This document shows positions 31,790 through 44,700 of a DNA stretch of 64,000 nt, one piece after another. The position numbers were made by a program, and so were the translations under genes. The stretch covers positions 1 to 64,000 of the forward strand of contig JASEVX010000331.1 of assembly GCA_031761405.1 (NCBI GenBank). Direction: 5' to 3'. The DNA is from Serripes groenlandicus. Taxonomy: Eukaryota > Mollusca > Bivalvia > Cardiida > Cardiidae. The notes under the pieces are model-generated. The model was given only the letters and a program-made list of their open reading frames with translations, was not told the origin of the DNA and made no database searches. Position 1 is the first letter of the stretch, and every line of letters starts with the position of its first letter.

Positions 31790-33095
31790 AATGGGGTATA
31801 GATACAAATGCCACTTATACAGCCGTGCTGTAATGGGAATGGGGTATATATACAAATACTACTTATACATTCCTGCTGTAACGTGAACGGGGGGTATAGA
31901 TACAAATACCACTTATACATTCCTGCTGTAACGTTAACGGAGTATAGATACAAATACCACTTATACATTCCTGCTGTAACGTTAACTGAGTATAGATACA
32001 AATACCACTTATACATTCCTGCTGTAACGTTAACGGAGTATAGATACAAATACCACTTATACATTTCTGCTGTAACGTGAACGGAGTATAGATACAAATA
32101 CCACTTATACATTTCTGCTGTAACGTGAACGGAGTATAGATACAAATACCACTTATACATTCCTGCTGTAACGTTAACGGAGTATAGATACAAATACCAC
32201 TTATACATTCCTGCTGTAACGTGAACGGAGTATAGATACAAATACCACTTATACATTCCTGCTGTAACGTTAACGGAGTATAGATACAAATACCACTTAT
32301 ACATTCCTGCTGTAACGTGAACGGGGTATAGATACAAATACCACTTATACATTACTGCTGTAACGTGAACGGAGTATAGATACAAATACCACTTATACAT
32401 TCCTGCTGTAACGTTAACGGAGTATAGATACAAATACCACTTATACATTCCTGCTGTAACGTGAACGGTGTATAGATACAAATACCACTTATACATTCCT
32501 GCTGTAACGTGAACTGGGTATAGATACAAATGCCACTTATACATTCCTGCTGTAACGTGAACGGAGTATAGATACAAATACCACTTATACATTCCTGCTG
32601 TAACGTGAACGGGGTATAGATACAAATACCACTTAAACATTCCTGCTGTAACGTGAACGGGGTATAGATACAAATACCACTTATACATTCCTGCTGTAAC
32701 GTGAACGGGGTATAGATACAAATACCACTTATACATTCCTGCTGTAACGTTAACGGAGTATAGATACAAATACCACTTATACATTTCTGCTGTAACGTGA
32801 ACGGAGTATAGATACAAATACCACTTATACATTCCTGCTGTAACGTGAACGGGGTATAGATACAAATACCACTTATACATCTCTTCTGAAATGGGAATGT
32901 GGTATAGGTACAAACAAACACTTATTCAGCTGTAATGAGAACATGGGGTTTAGATATAAATACCACTTATTCAGCCCTGCTGTAACGAGAACGTGGTAAA
33001 GATAACAATACCACTTATACAGCCCTGCTGTAATGTAAATGGGGTTTAGATACACATTCCACTTATACAGCCCCACTGTAATAGAAATGGGATAC
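31790..33095. repeat. 48-bp minisatellite, homogeneous segment, ~27 copies
   Basis: Units of exactly 48 bp: TATAGATACAAATACCACTT then ATACATTCCTGCTGTAACGT then GAACGGAG. 48 bp is 16 codons, so the minus strand stays open for 376 codons as a 16-residue repeat. That frame is a by-product of the repeat length. Confidence 0.95.
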
Positions 33096-33177
33096 AGAAC
33101 TGTATATATTATACTCAACTATATTTCTAATCGGTCACTCTTTAAATCATTTGTTCTGTCAATCCTAATAGTGCATG

Positions 33178-33800
33178 CCAAGCCGTGAAGTGTCAGATTA
33201 ACGGAATACGTCATACCTGGAAGTGGACAGTGAAAGTTTTGATGAGACAGTAAGTATGCCTTCACTCTTCTTAGATTCTATGAGACCCATGTGTGACCGA
33301 CTCCATTTGTTGCGAGTGTATTGCAGTATCTGTAGAACGCCAAGCTCTCACGTGTCAGATTAATGAGATACGTCATACCTGGAAGCGGACAGTGAAGGTT
33401 TTGTTGAGACAGTAAGTATGCCTTCACTCTGCTCATATTCTATGAGACCCATGTGTGACGGACGCCATTTGTGGCGAGTGTATTGCAGTATATGTTGAAC
33501 GCCAAGATCTCACGTGTCAAATTAATGAAATACGTCATACCTGGAAGCGGACAGTGAAGGTTTTGTTGAGACAGTAAGTATGCCTTCACTCTACTCATAT
33601 TCTATGAGACCCATGTGTGACGGACTCCATTTGTGGCGAGTGTATTGCAATATATTTAGCATGTCAAGCCCTGACGTGTAATATTAACGGAATACGTCAT
33701 ACCTGGAAGCGGACAGTGAAGGTTTTTTGAAACAGTAAGTATGCCTTCACTCTTCTCAGATTCTATGAGACCCATGTATTACGGACTCCAGTTGTGGCAT
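33178..33800. repeat. 162-bp tandem repeat, 3.8 copies
   Basis: Units start at 33178, 33339, 33501 and 33663. Conserved blocks are TACGTCATACCTGGAAGCGG, ACAGTAAGTATGCCTTCACT and CTATGAGACCCATGTGTGAC. The last copy is incomplete. Confidence 0.9.
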
Positions 33801-34178
33801 TTGCATAAACAATCAATGAGTCAACACGCTCAGTTTATATACGATGTTTTCGCAGCTCGTATGGCTGTATCTGCAATCCAAATATCGGTCAAGTTTCATA
33901 ATTTCTTCATCAAGGCAATGTTTCAATTAACGGAGGAACGGAAGCAAACACATACCAATTGAGAGCAGAGATTTCTCATCATTTATTTATACTTTATATA
34001 TATAGTTGTACAATTCCCTACGACAAAAGCCGTAAATTGACACTATGCACACATTATAATTATGCCAGACATGATTGATTCATTCTTTGTATTTACCTAC
34101 CCTTGCCGTGATGAATATCAAACAAAACTCGATAATGGCTGCATTATCAAAAGCACTTTCTTTTAAAGAAATGCATAT
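33801..34178. other. Unannotated gap
   Basis: No gene could be supported. Confidence 0.4.
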
Positions 34179-34439
34179 GAGCCGTTCCATGAGAAAACCA
34201 ACATTGTGGACTCTGCGTAAGGTATCGACCTGGATCAGCCTAAGCATGCCACGCAGGCTTACCCGGACAGACACTTTTCGCATTCTGTGGATTTTCTGTT
34301 TCAGGAATCATTACTCTATATCTCTATCCCTCTGAGACGGAATGTGTCAGCCTCGATTAGCCTGCGTGGACTGTTCAGGCTGATCTGGATTTTTACATTT
34401 CGCAGAGTCCATAATGTTGGTTTTCTCGTGGAACGGCTC
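34179..34439. mobile_element. Foldback element, family A (full length)
   Basis: GAGCCGTTCCATGAGAAAAC at the left, TTTTCTCGTGGAACGGCTC at the right, ATAT on both flanks. 261 bp. Confidence 0.8.
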
Positions 34440-34930
34440 ATATATATTGTACTGGAAGTGTTACAGTGATAGTATTGAGAAGCACCCGTGCTCCTCTTCC
34501 CGTTTTGTTTTGATAAAGTTTAACGTTTAGCTCGATTTGCCCTAGTGTTTATCTTCATGTTTTGATGAATGTTATCTGTACCTATTTGGCGAGCTTTTGG
34601 CCTGACTTGATGTTTGCTTACATTCAGGCAAATATGCTTTTAGTAAATATACTCAGGGCTTACATACATAATATTATATATGCTTTAGACTACAAACCAA
34701 TAACTAAGGCTCGAATCATGAGGCTCAAACAACTTCGCTTTAATAAAGAAAGTGGGTTATATACTTTGCCAATGGAATAATTCAAGATCATAGGGAAAAA
34801 TGTTAAGTATTATATAAAGTTGTCTTTTGACCGATTGTAAAGTTACTTTATTCAATGAAATATCACGATGAAATATCACGTAACATTACTGATCCGCGTC
34901 AGATAAAGTGTCTCATGTGTACATTGTAGC
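34440..34930. other. Unannotated gap
   Basis: A 72-residue frame at 34562 has no motif. Nothing else seen. Confidence 0.4.
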
Positions 34931-35160
34931 TTAACCCTTTCCCACATACAACACATAGGCAACAGGCGAATTTTAAAAAACATTAAGTAAAATACGGAAA
35001 CTCTCTATAAATGAAAGTACAATTATTGAAAAAAGTTGAAGATATTGTGACAAAAGGAGAAATTGCTCGCTATGAGTCATTTCTCCATTTGCCGCAAAGT
35101 TATTCAAATGTCGTCTACTGTAGAGGACGTCAAAAAGTGCCTGTATGTGGGAAAGGGTCT
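34931..35160. repeat. Foldback element, family P (full length)
   Basis: TTAACCCTTTCCCACATACA at the left, GTATGTGGGAAAGGGTCT at the right, with a GAGAAATTGCTC / GTCATTTCTC core. Confidence 0.75.
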
Positions 35161-35600
35161 AGGCGAGACCGACAATACACATAGTCCCGTCACAGTCCTC
35201 TAACATTTAAAAATGAAAAATATTTAAAATTCTGACGAAACCTTAGAAGACAACACCGACTTATTAAATGAAGAATAACTTTTCTATAATGCCACAACGG
35301 AGTTTCAATAAGACCCTTCGTTTTAAGATGTTTGCATTGCTTTTAAAGCAGACTATAGAGAGTCATGTTTAGGCCGTTGTTAAAACCGTGTGTCGTAAAC
35401 CATAACATTTAATTCAGAGTATTGAGAGAATTACATAGAGAGCTTTCAAATACGCTTGATGGGATCGTTTGATACATACAAAAAAGTGAAATTGTGTTTT
35501 AATACATTTGAAGCGCACACGATTTGTTGTTAAGGACAGAGAAATAAACAATACTACCGTGAAATGGAGTTTATATTCATTTGATTAGAAATAAAAGACA

Positions 35601-35717
35601 ATGTGTTTCAATATGCATGTGATAATTTCGATTATTTTACTCATCGGAAAAAACATTGAAGCATCACATTTCCGGGGAGGTTTGTTTACTTTTCAACCAA
35701 CGGGAAGAGGCACAGAG
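35601..35717 (+). CDS. Exon 1: signal peptide and start of HFRGG domain
   Basis: ATG at 35601, with an alternative in-frame ATG at 35613. Encodes a hydrophobic leader, then EASHFRGGLFTFQPTGRGTE. Donor GAG|GTATTA, phase 0. Confidence 0.8.
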
Positions 35718-38700
35718 GTATTACTCGATCACATCAACCTGATTATAACCTTTGTGCAAAGATATTTAATGACATATCATTCGTATTAATTGGTCATCAA
35801 ATCCTTATTTGACCTTCTGACCCTATGTTGTGGGTACTGGAAAGAATCGTCTGAGTGAGACGTTTTGTTTTAGTACCCACAACAAAGGCTTTGCTGTCAT
35901 AATAAGAGAGAAATTGTGGAGAAAAGGAGCTAAATACCCCTCCTAATCTGGACCTCTGGAGATATTAGCAGCGCCCAGCTACAGTGAAAGTCTCTCCGTC
36001 TAAACTCGTAACTTAGTCTGTGTGGAATATTGTATCACAAAGCTAAAGTTTAGTCCCATTAGTTTAACTTTATATACGCCAATTCTTTGAAGCTACAAGT
36101 TGGTATATCTGAACAGTGTAGGTTGAGATTAGGCTGTACATCTGCTCTGTCTTATTATAACTTGCACTGTACAGGATTTAAACAGGATAAGCGGCTGAAC
36201 TCCAGATTATAGATAATAGATAGTATAGTCAAAGTTTTAAAACTATTCAAAAGTTGTCGTGTCATATTAGAATAATACATGTAGTTCTGAGATAAAATTA
36301 GAGTAATAATTTCTCTTTCCAGTCCAACAAACATCTAAATTTTGAACTTAGTATTACTTACTTTGTCACAACTAGCAATAGTTGCAGAAGTTTCAACATT
36401 TTTATTTTTATCTCCATCTGGAGTTCAGCACCTTTAAAGTGACTTTTTTACAATAATGAACAATTTCTCCTGTTTTTCTAAATATTTTCAACGCTACCAC
36501 ATGACTCACCTTAATGATCGAGGTACAGTCAAGTAAAGTAACAGCCAGTAGCGGGTCATTCAGGGATTCAATTTCAGAGATATCAACAACATAATATTTA
36601 AATGAAAACTTCATTGATAACACAAATATGAGACATTCTACGAGAAAACAGGGCCAACACAATCCGTCTCAGTAGATAGAGGTATAGAGTCCACAGGAAG
36701 CGAAAAGTGTCTGCCCGGGTTAGCCTGCGCGCTATGCTTAGGCTGATCCGGGTCGATACTTTACGCAAAGTCCACAATATTGAATTCTGTCTCACGGTTC
36801 TTTTTACATAAATAAGATCATGGTGGTGTGTCGTTTGGTAAGGCACGTGTTCTGGCCTAATATTGGTTTATGAACATTATGTGAACTGTCGCCGTGATGT
36901 ATTTGAAATAATGTTGAAAACGGCATTAAACCACAATACAACAATTTCACGTGAAATCTGAATTGATGAACGATTGAATGTGAGGAGAAAGCAGTATGTT
37001 CACTGTTCTCAGAAAAGGATATAAGACGTCGCTGCTGTCATATATATCTGCCGATAATGTACACTTTCCTAGGCTGTAATAAATTACTACCGTCAATGTA
37101 CATTCACCTGGGTTTGCTGTTATCTTTTAGAGTGAGACAGTTTTATGATAGAGTCATATCAGTGCTATTTTACGACTGATTGTTTGTTTGTATCGTGTTT
37201 TACGCCGCATTCATCATTTCTCCACTTATATCAAGGCGTTTCCTAAGTAAGTTACTAGCAATACTAGTTCATTTATCCAGACACGAGTAAGTCATTCGTC
37301 ATGCTAATCCAACAATGCTGAGCGCCAAGTAGGGAAATCTATTACTACCATTCAATGTATTACCAAGGATTTCTTGTATAGGAAAGGAATAACGCAGTTT
37401 TAAAAATAATGATTTGATTTGCATCCAAAACGATTATGACATATATTTTTTAGATACGAATAGACTTCCGTCTTAATTGGAGCCACGAGTACGGATATTA
37501 CTGCAATGATTCAACGATAGCGTCCGCCCAGCTTCTCTCCGGTGGGTCTATGTCATGCTTTGATGGGTGTATAGGCTCTCCTGGGCTGTTGGCCTTTAGG
37601 TGTACAGATTACAGTGAGGCAGACGATTGGACTTCAGGACGAAATTCTGTAAACTATGACCCTGGTGTTTCTGGAACGATAAAGTTTGGGTTAGTATGCT
37701 CATCTTCACAGTCCTTAATCTTTATCACGTACAGGGGACGACTGTGGATACATTTAAATACAACTTTGGTTAATCAATGAAAACGTTGTGTTAAAAGGGG
37801 AATGTAGCTTATTTATTTATATTTAGGTCTCCGGCCTATATACATATAACATGTATACATACTAATCAAAAGTAGTTATTTTCCTGTGAAGACACATATG
37901 AACACATGTGGAAATAATGCATGTATAAGTGATCTGATTACATCATTGTACATGAACTGTTGGAAAAATAGATAATTATACATTGCTGAAAAGAAAAGTA
38001 TCTCTATCTTTATTAGCATGGTATAAATACACTTCTGAAATTTGTGGTAAGTAGGGTAAGTTATGTATTTATCTGGAATATATTTCTTACGAAATACAAA
38101 ATACAGTGGATAACAATGTGGTATTCATTTTCAAGAATGTTTTTGCAATAAACACAAAATCGCTCATCCCTTGTAACCTGAGTATAACGCCCCTTCTCGA
38201 TCATAAGGTTAAGACAGGAAAATCTGAAATTAGCAAAAGTTTTCTTGAACTTTGGTATATCAATACAACTAATGTAGACCTCAACTCCAAAAATTGGTTA
38301 AATGTAAGTATAGAACGTGTTTAATTCATTATTATCACTACACACAAGGGACCATGATTGTAAAAGTTGGTCTCGTAGTCTAAGCGTGTATTCCTTTAAA
38401 AACAAATCTTCATTATGAACTTCTTGTGATTTCCCAAATATATCCAAAACTATTCTCGTACAGATTTGTTCGAACTTTGGTAACCCAATTTACATGGCCG
38501 TTATTATCATAAAGCTTCAACATGTTGTAACACAGCTTAACGTATGTATCATCTGGTAACCTTAGTATTTTTAATCAAAGCTTCACACATCTTTTTGCGG
38601 CTGTTATCCTCATCGGATAGCGACAAAGGTCACCACAGACAGCACTATTACTAGCTTTAAGAGATGAACCAATAAACCGTCTACATGTATACATATGTAT

Positions 38701-41700
38701 CCTTTCTATAATATCTGTGTTATATAATGCCCACAATTCACATCCGTACAACATAATAGGTGAAACCTTTGATTCAAACACTTTGAAGAATGTGTTCATA
38801 TGTATATGAGATAGTGATAAAACACCTTTCAGTACCATTATAAGAACCTTCTTTGCTTTTGTGGCAGTTACTTGTCATCTTATTAAAAGACAATGTACTG
38901 GTAAAGTGTAGTCCAACATAGGTGAAACTGGAAACTACATCTAGTTTTACATTATCGTAGTACATATACCATATTATCATAACTCAAATTTCCCATGTTT
39001 TTTTATCATTGTTTTTCTCTTGGATGTTCTTTCTTTATGTTATATGTTTCGATGTCATCGTTCTGTCAGTATATGTGAGTAATGACTAGAAAAAGTATCG
39101 TTAAAATTGAAAATAAAAGGGGTTCTTTCTGACAGGACCTGAAAACAACCACAAAAAACTCAAATTTCAAACTTTGAGACTGATGACATTTATAGGAATT
39201 ATTTACTTTACTTTACATTTGCATTATACTGGTCAATAATGATACGTTTACTATTGAATGGAATATACTATGTAATATACACAGTAAAGTTCGACCTAAA
39301 GCTTTAAATTTAAGTCATGTGCCATATATAAATATATATGTAATTATCATCGTTTAAGTTTTACAGGTGGAGCTTGGATTAACTTAACGGACAACTCTGG
39401 AAGTACATGGAATCTGGTCATTACAGCTGACTTACGACAGCGAATTGATACGGAAACCATCAACACGTCACCCATCGTTGAAATGACACCCATCATAGAT
39501 CTGGGATATGGATGTCAGCACATTATAAGCATACCGGGTAACTATATACAGAACACATACGCGCCGCGACAGGCGATTTGGGGTCTTATTGCTTGTCTCA
39601 AAAATATTATTAAATTAAAAATAATTGCCTTAAAAAACCCACAATGTGGCAAAAGGAGAAATTGCCCATAAGAGCATGTTCTCGTGTTGTCACAATGTAT
39701 TCAAATCGATTCAATAAATCTGATTCAAAGAGAATTTTCATCTCTTCAAATGCGTCTGTATCAGATTTGTTCTATGTGGGAAAGTGTTACTTGATATCGA
39801 TACACACACGCCATCAGATCTCACCTCGCGAGACACGACTCCTATTTAGATCAAAGGGAAGCAATTCGGATCGGAGCGCCGGGCAGACGATTTCAGATGA
39901 ATCCATAAAACTGAAGTGGTCTCCCATTGGGCAATAATGGTTTTGTTGAAAGTCGAAAGTGTTTTTAATAACTTTTAAACGCCTCTGAGTGATTCGTAAT
40001 TAAAACATTGTTTGATATAAGCTATATTGACAGCTTAAGAGCCATTTTCTGAAATTGAAAATTAACTTCACTGCGGGAGAAGGGTGACCTTTTATTTGTC
40101 GTCATTGCTAAACAAAAAAAAAGGAAGGTCAGCATCTGAGGTTTTTGTGCTTTCTTGGTAGTGGTAAGAATGAAATTTAATTGAATGTAAGTATGGTTCT
40201 TCGTTATTTGGATTGTTGAAAAAGAGCCATAGCCCAAAACTCAATAATGGTCGCCTATGGAAAATGAATTGCTTCCATCTGACGACCTACAAGATTGTTT
40301 AATTGTAACTGTAACCAACATTACCGTAATAAGTACTTATGTGGACATAATACTTGCCCATGCAACCATACTAAACAACCCAAATGCCTACTGTTTTGCA
40401 GAAGCTTTTTTGAATAAATCCTTCTATGACAACTTGATGAACAGTACACATCCAGATATGACTGCTCAGATGCGCTAATTGATCTTGATCTACACTTATC
40501 GCGTATTTCATACCACTTGTCTACACAGAGCACTATCAAATTATTCTTTCTATTGAGCCAGCCGGATTCAACAAGTTCACGTACTTGGTTTGAGGTCCAC
40601 GCAGCTACGTGGTCTAGAATGTACGGTCGGTCGTATAAATAGATTTCACGTGTTATTTTAATTTAACAGCATTAATCCTTTCTGCGAACTTTCTTTCTGG
40701 ATAATTCAACGAGAATAAATAGCCCCTTGATACTTGCAAACATGCCGCCGTCTTGAATCACAGGGACTTTCTCCTCTAAAAATAGATATTACCCTATATA
40801 TGCATAGATATTAACATCTATGCATATATAGTGTACTATCTATTTTTAGAGGAGGAAGTCCCTGTGCTTGAATGTTTATTTTGTTCTACTGTTTTGCTTG
40901 ATACTTAGAAGGTGAATCGACGCTTGTGATCAAATAAAAAGATTTGCAAAAGTTTCCACCGAAAGTTTCGAGTAGTGTTGCTTGATTTACTTGAGTTAGA
41001 TGTTCTTCCATTATTTCAGTTATTTAACTGCGGCGAGGTAACATAACGTGTGACCGAACCGGGATTCGATATGACGGCCCGCGGCTCGATAACCCTCCTG
41101 GCTACCGACCGGGTTATCGCCTTTCCACAAAGATTTGGAGACAATACAATACAATACAATACAATTCTTAATTGCTTCCATTTTAGATATCGTAGAATAA
41201 GTTTTGCAATACACAAAACGATTATACAATTTCAATAGAAGGAAAAGAACAAATATAGTAACATACAAAAAAAGAAACAGACAATTTCTGACTCCTAGGT
41301 CTACATATCCAATTTCAATAATAATTTACATTAGTATTGAACAATCAATGCTTAACATCAACCTCCAAACTATTGTGTTTAAGCAAAATGTTAAACAATA
41401 CTGATTATCGTTTAGAACTTAACTGGACACATCGATTCACAAAAGTGAATGTGATCTGTAATAACATTCTGTTGATACTCGAATTGACGACTGGTGGTAG
41501 TGGTGCGCCCATAATGCGGAGTACCCATGCCAAATGGTCTAGAGCATAACGAATAATTTATTGTTTTAGTGTATGATGCTGACGGTGACACGATCCGATG
41601 TCGATTTGCGATCAAATCATCCCATGGTATAGATGAATGTGGAGGTATATGTGGAGCATTTTCGGCGGAACTAAATTCTGTAAGTCAATGCATACATGTA

Positions 41701-44700
41701 ACTAGTTAATTAATATTCTCAATCAGGTTGTATGTTTACATGCATGTATTATGTAAATATTATTTCATTGTGAAATAACGATTAATAGGATTTAATTTAT
41801 TTTAGTTATTTTAAAGATTGAATTAACTATGTTTTATATACTATTTTTATAGAAAGTTCATGTTGTTATAACAATGAAAGACTGAAACGTGTTATGTTAT
41901 ATCTAGTACTGTATCATAGAACAGCCACAGATCCAAATATTATGTAAATGTTCATGAAATACAGTTATACTACAATTATCATCGAATTAAGATTGGTTTA
42001 TCCAACGTAAATACTGGCATTTCAAATCCTGAACAAACTGATGAACCGGAAAATATAAATGTGTTTCGATATATTTCCAAGTTAGGTTTTGTTGTATACA
42101 ACTGGAATGTGGTGGATGCACGTAAGCGTCTTGCATGAATATCAGACGTAAAAGTAAATGATGTCCATAAGTAATCACGTAATGTTATGAACATTTGAAT
42201 GAATTTCTGATAAATAATTCGATCGGGAAATGTCACCATTAAAGATGAAGGGGTGGTAAAATCACATTCAAGGATTACTCTTGAAGTTTCATTAGTTTGT
42301 CTTCAAGATTATTTCTGCAATTTCCCCAGATAACACAACAAAAATCAAAATGGGGAAGTATGTTTGCATTATAAAAACGTTTACGATTGTCATTTGAGAG
42401 AACAAAAATGATTGTATACAAAAATCTATAGGGAGCCGTTAGCGGTTTTGTCGGAACACATGCATTAAATGGAATGAAATTACTGCAATAATGTTTTGTT
42501 AGTTGCGACATACTTAAGCACTTGTTAAAAGAATCATCAATGAATAATAACTAATTGGGGAAAAGTATAAACATATATTAATGGTTTACTGTTATATGCC
42601 CTTTTAAATAATCTATTTTTTCTTCCGATGTATATTGATCCTATTTCATATTTAACACAAATTATAGATACAAAAGAAGGTCTATAAAATATGAGCATGT
42701 GCATGGGAAAGGGTATGAGATGACTTTTTAGTTAGTAAGTAAGGAATTCTTTATTGCCTCCACATATGGAGAGAGAACTATATATATATATATATATATA
42801 TATAACATACAAGTATTATTATACAGTAATGACGAAACCAGAAACAAAAACATAGTATTTCATATCATAAGATATATACATAAACGTATTGGTAGTATAA
42901 ACGGATGATTGGGTGAGTCAGTGAATGAAAGAATGTAGGCTAATGTTGTGTTTGTTTCGTCGTGTTCAAATATTATTGTAAGTATGTAAATGTATATACA
43001 TGCACACGTAGTTATGTGTATTGTATGTACGAACATAACACACACTCAAACTTAGGTGCAACAGTCTTATCATGATCTACACTGTCCACGTATTACTTTC
43101 ACAAGCTTGTGAGATACCTATGTCTAATTGAGGAGATTCTGATAAGAAGTAATACTTGTCAGGCTGATCTAAACAAACATTTTTCAGAAATGACAACTTG
43201 AACCTTTCCCCCACACATGGACACAATTTTATTCAAAATTCATTCAAATCAAATGAAGATTCTATGTTTTGTCTTAAACCCGACAGGAGACGTGCACATT
43301 AACTTATCTGGCCAATAGAAACAAGGGATATTATGCTGTTGCCATCCAAATCGAAGATTTCAAAGACTCGAGTTCTACATCTCCACTCAGCAGCGTTCCT
43401 CTGCAGTTCCTGGTTCACGTGTTAAATACTCCCTGTGGAAGTTCACCTACATTTATATCTCCAACACCCGAGAGTGGAACTACACTCGATTTGATCATTG
43501 GAGTTAGATTCGAATTAAATATTACTGCATCGTCTACAGACAACACGTGCGTCTAATATTATTCATTTCCTGATGATTTTATTTTTCAATCAATAGAGTG
43601 TCTTCTTCTCTATCCATTGAGTACACAATACAATGGTCTCCGACGTGCAGTGTAATAACCGTTAGCCTTTGGAGCGGGAGACCAGGGTTCGATCCCTGGT
43701 CGGGTTTAACGACGACCTTTTACAATGTCTGTTCTTGATTATTTCCTTCTTGGATACTCAGTATTGCTGGGAAATCATTACGACTAATGCATCGGTGTCA
43801 TGATAAATAATACCGGTAGTACACTTATATCACACATTTAACGCCGTGGTGTAACTTAAATACTGTTCGGCGTAATAAATCACTCTTACAAACAAACCAA
43901 CCAAATACATGTCGTGAATTTTACGATAATCGATGGCTAGAGTTTACAAAGTTCATATCTTAAAAAGAAACAACGAGTTCAGGAACTTGTCAAATAACTT
44001 CAAAATAGCATATAAGCAGATGTGATGCCAACTTTATTGTTCACGCAAACATTTCAAAACAACTAACTGTATTTTCTGCACCATGCAGTCAACAATGAGC
44101 TTTCATTTTATAAGATACGGAAATAATGTTGGCCGAGATGGGGTTCGAACTGAGAATATCTGGATAGACTGCCCGCGTCGTAACCGACTGAGATGCCGGT
44201 GTTTGGCCCCAAAAGTAGATGCAGCTCTCTTGGGCGTTTGAATCACGAGGTCAGTTGTAGACCGCTCAGCTTCTGTCCTGTATGTTGTTGAATTATTTTG
44301 TTAATACTAGTTTTATTTTCCAGTTTCGGAAATATCCAAACTATCTCCCCAGTTGGACTGAAGAAGATCTCTACGACAACTTGGTCTCTGTCGGGTGATC
44401 ATTATATCTCGATAGTTGTTGAATGGAAACCAATTGTTAATACGGACGGCGTCCATGCATTATGTCTTACTGCAAAGGACAGACTGGGGTAAAAAACTGA
44501 AATACTTTATAATGAATTGGTCTTAGAAACGCCAAAAGGAAAAATGGATAGACTTTACTCGATTAAGAAGAACCAGAACAATTTGGAACATTATTCTGAA
44601 ACATCGAGATGCATTATATTCGTACAAGCTTATACTTGTTCATTCTTAGAACTACCAAAGAAGCAAAAAGGACCTCACATGTTCACCGACTGTTGACAGA

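Noticed and set aside
31783..32913. 376-codon open frame on the minus strand (16-residue repeat)
   Set aside because: It is the 48-bp minisatellite read in one frame. Equally long shifted frames exist, and there is no start, signal peptide or splice context.
34562..34780. 72-codon plus-strand frame
   Set aside because: No domain, signal or splice evidence. Within chance expectation for AT-rich DNA.
40257..40478. Plus-strand frame in intron 3 as an exon of the vWA gene
   Set aside because: It does not fit the family order, and exons 3 and 4 join correctly without it.
44130..44215. Functional tRNA gene on the minus strand
   Set aside because: Promoter boxes present but no paired acceptor stem. 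Likely a SINE head.
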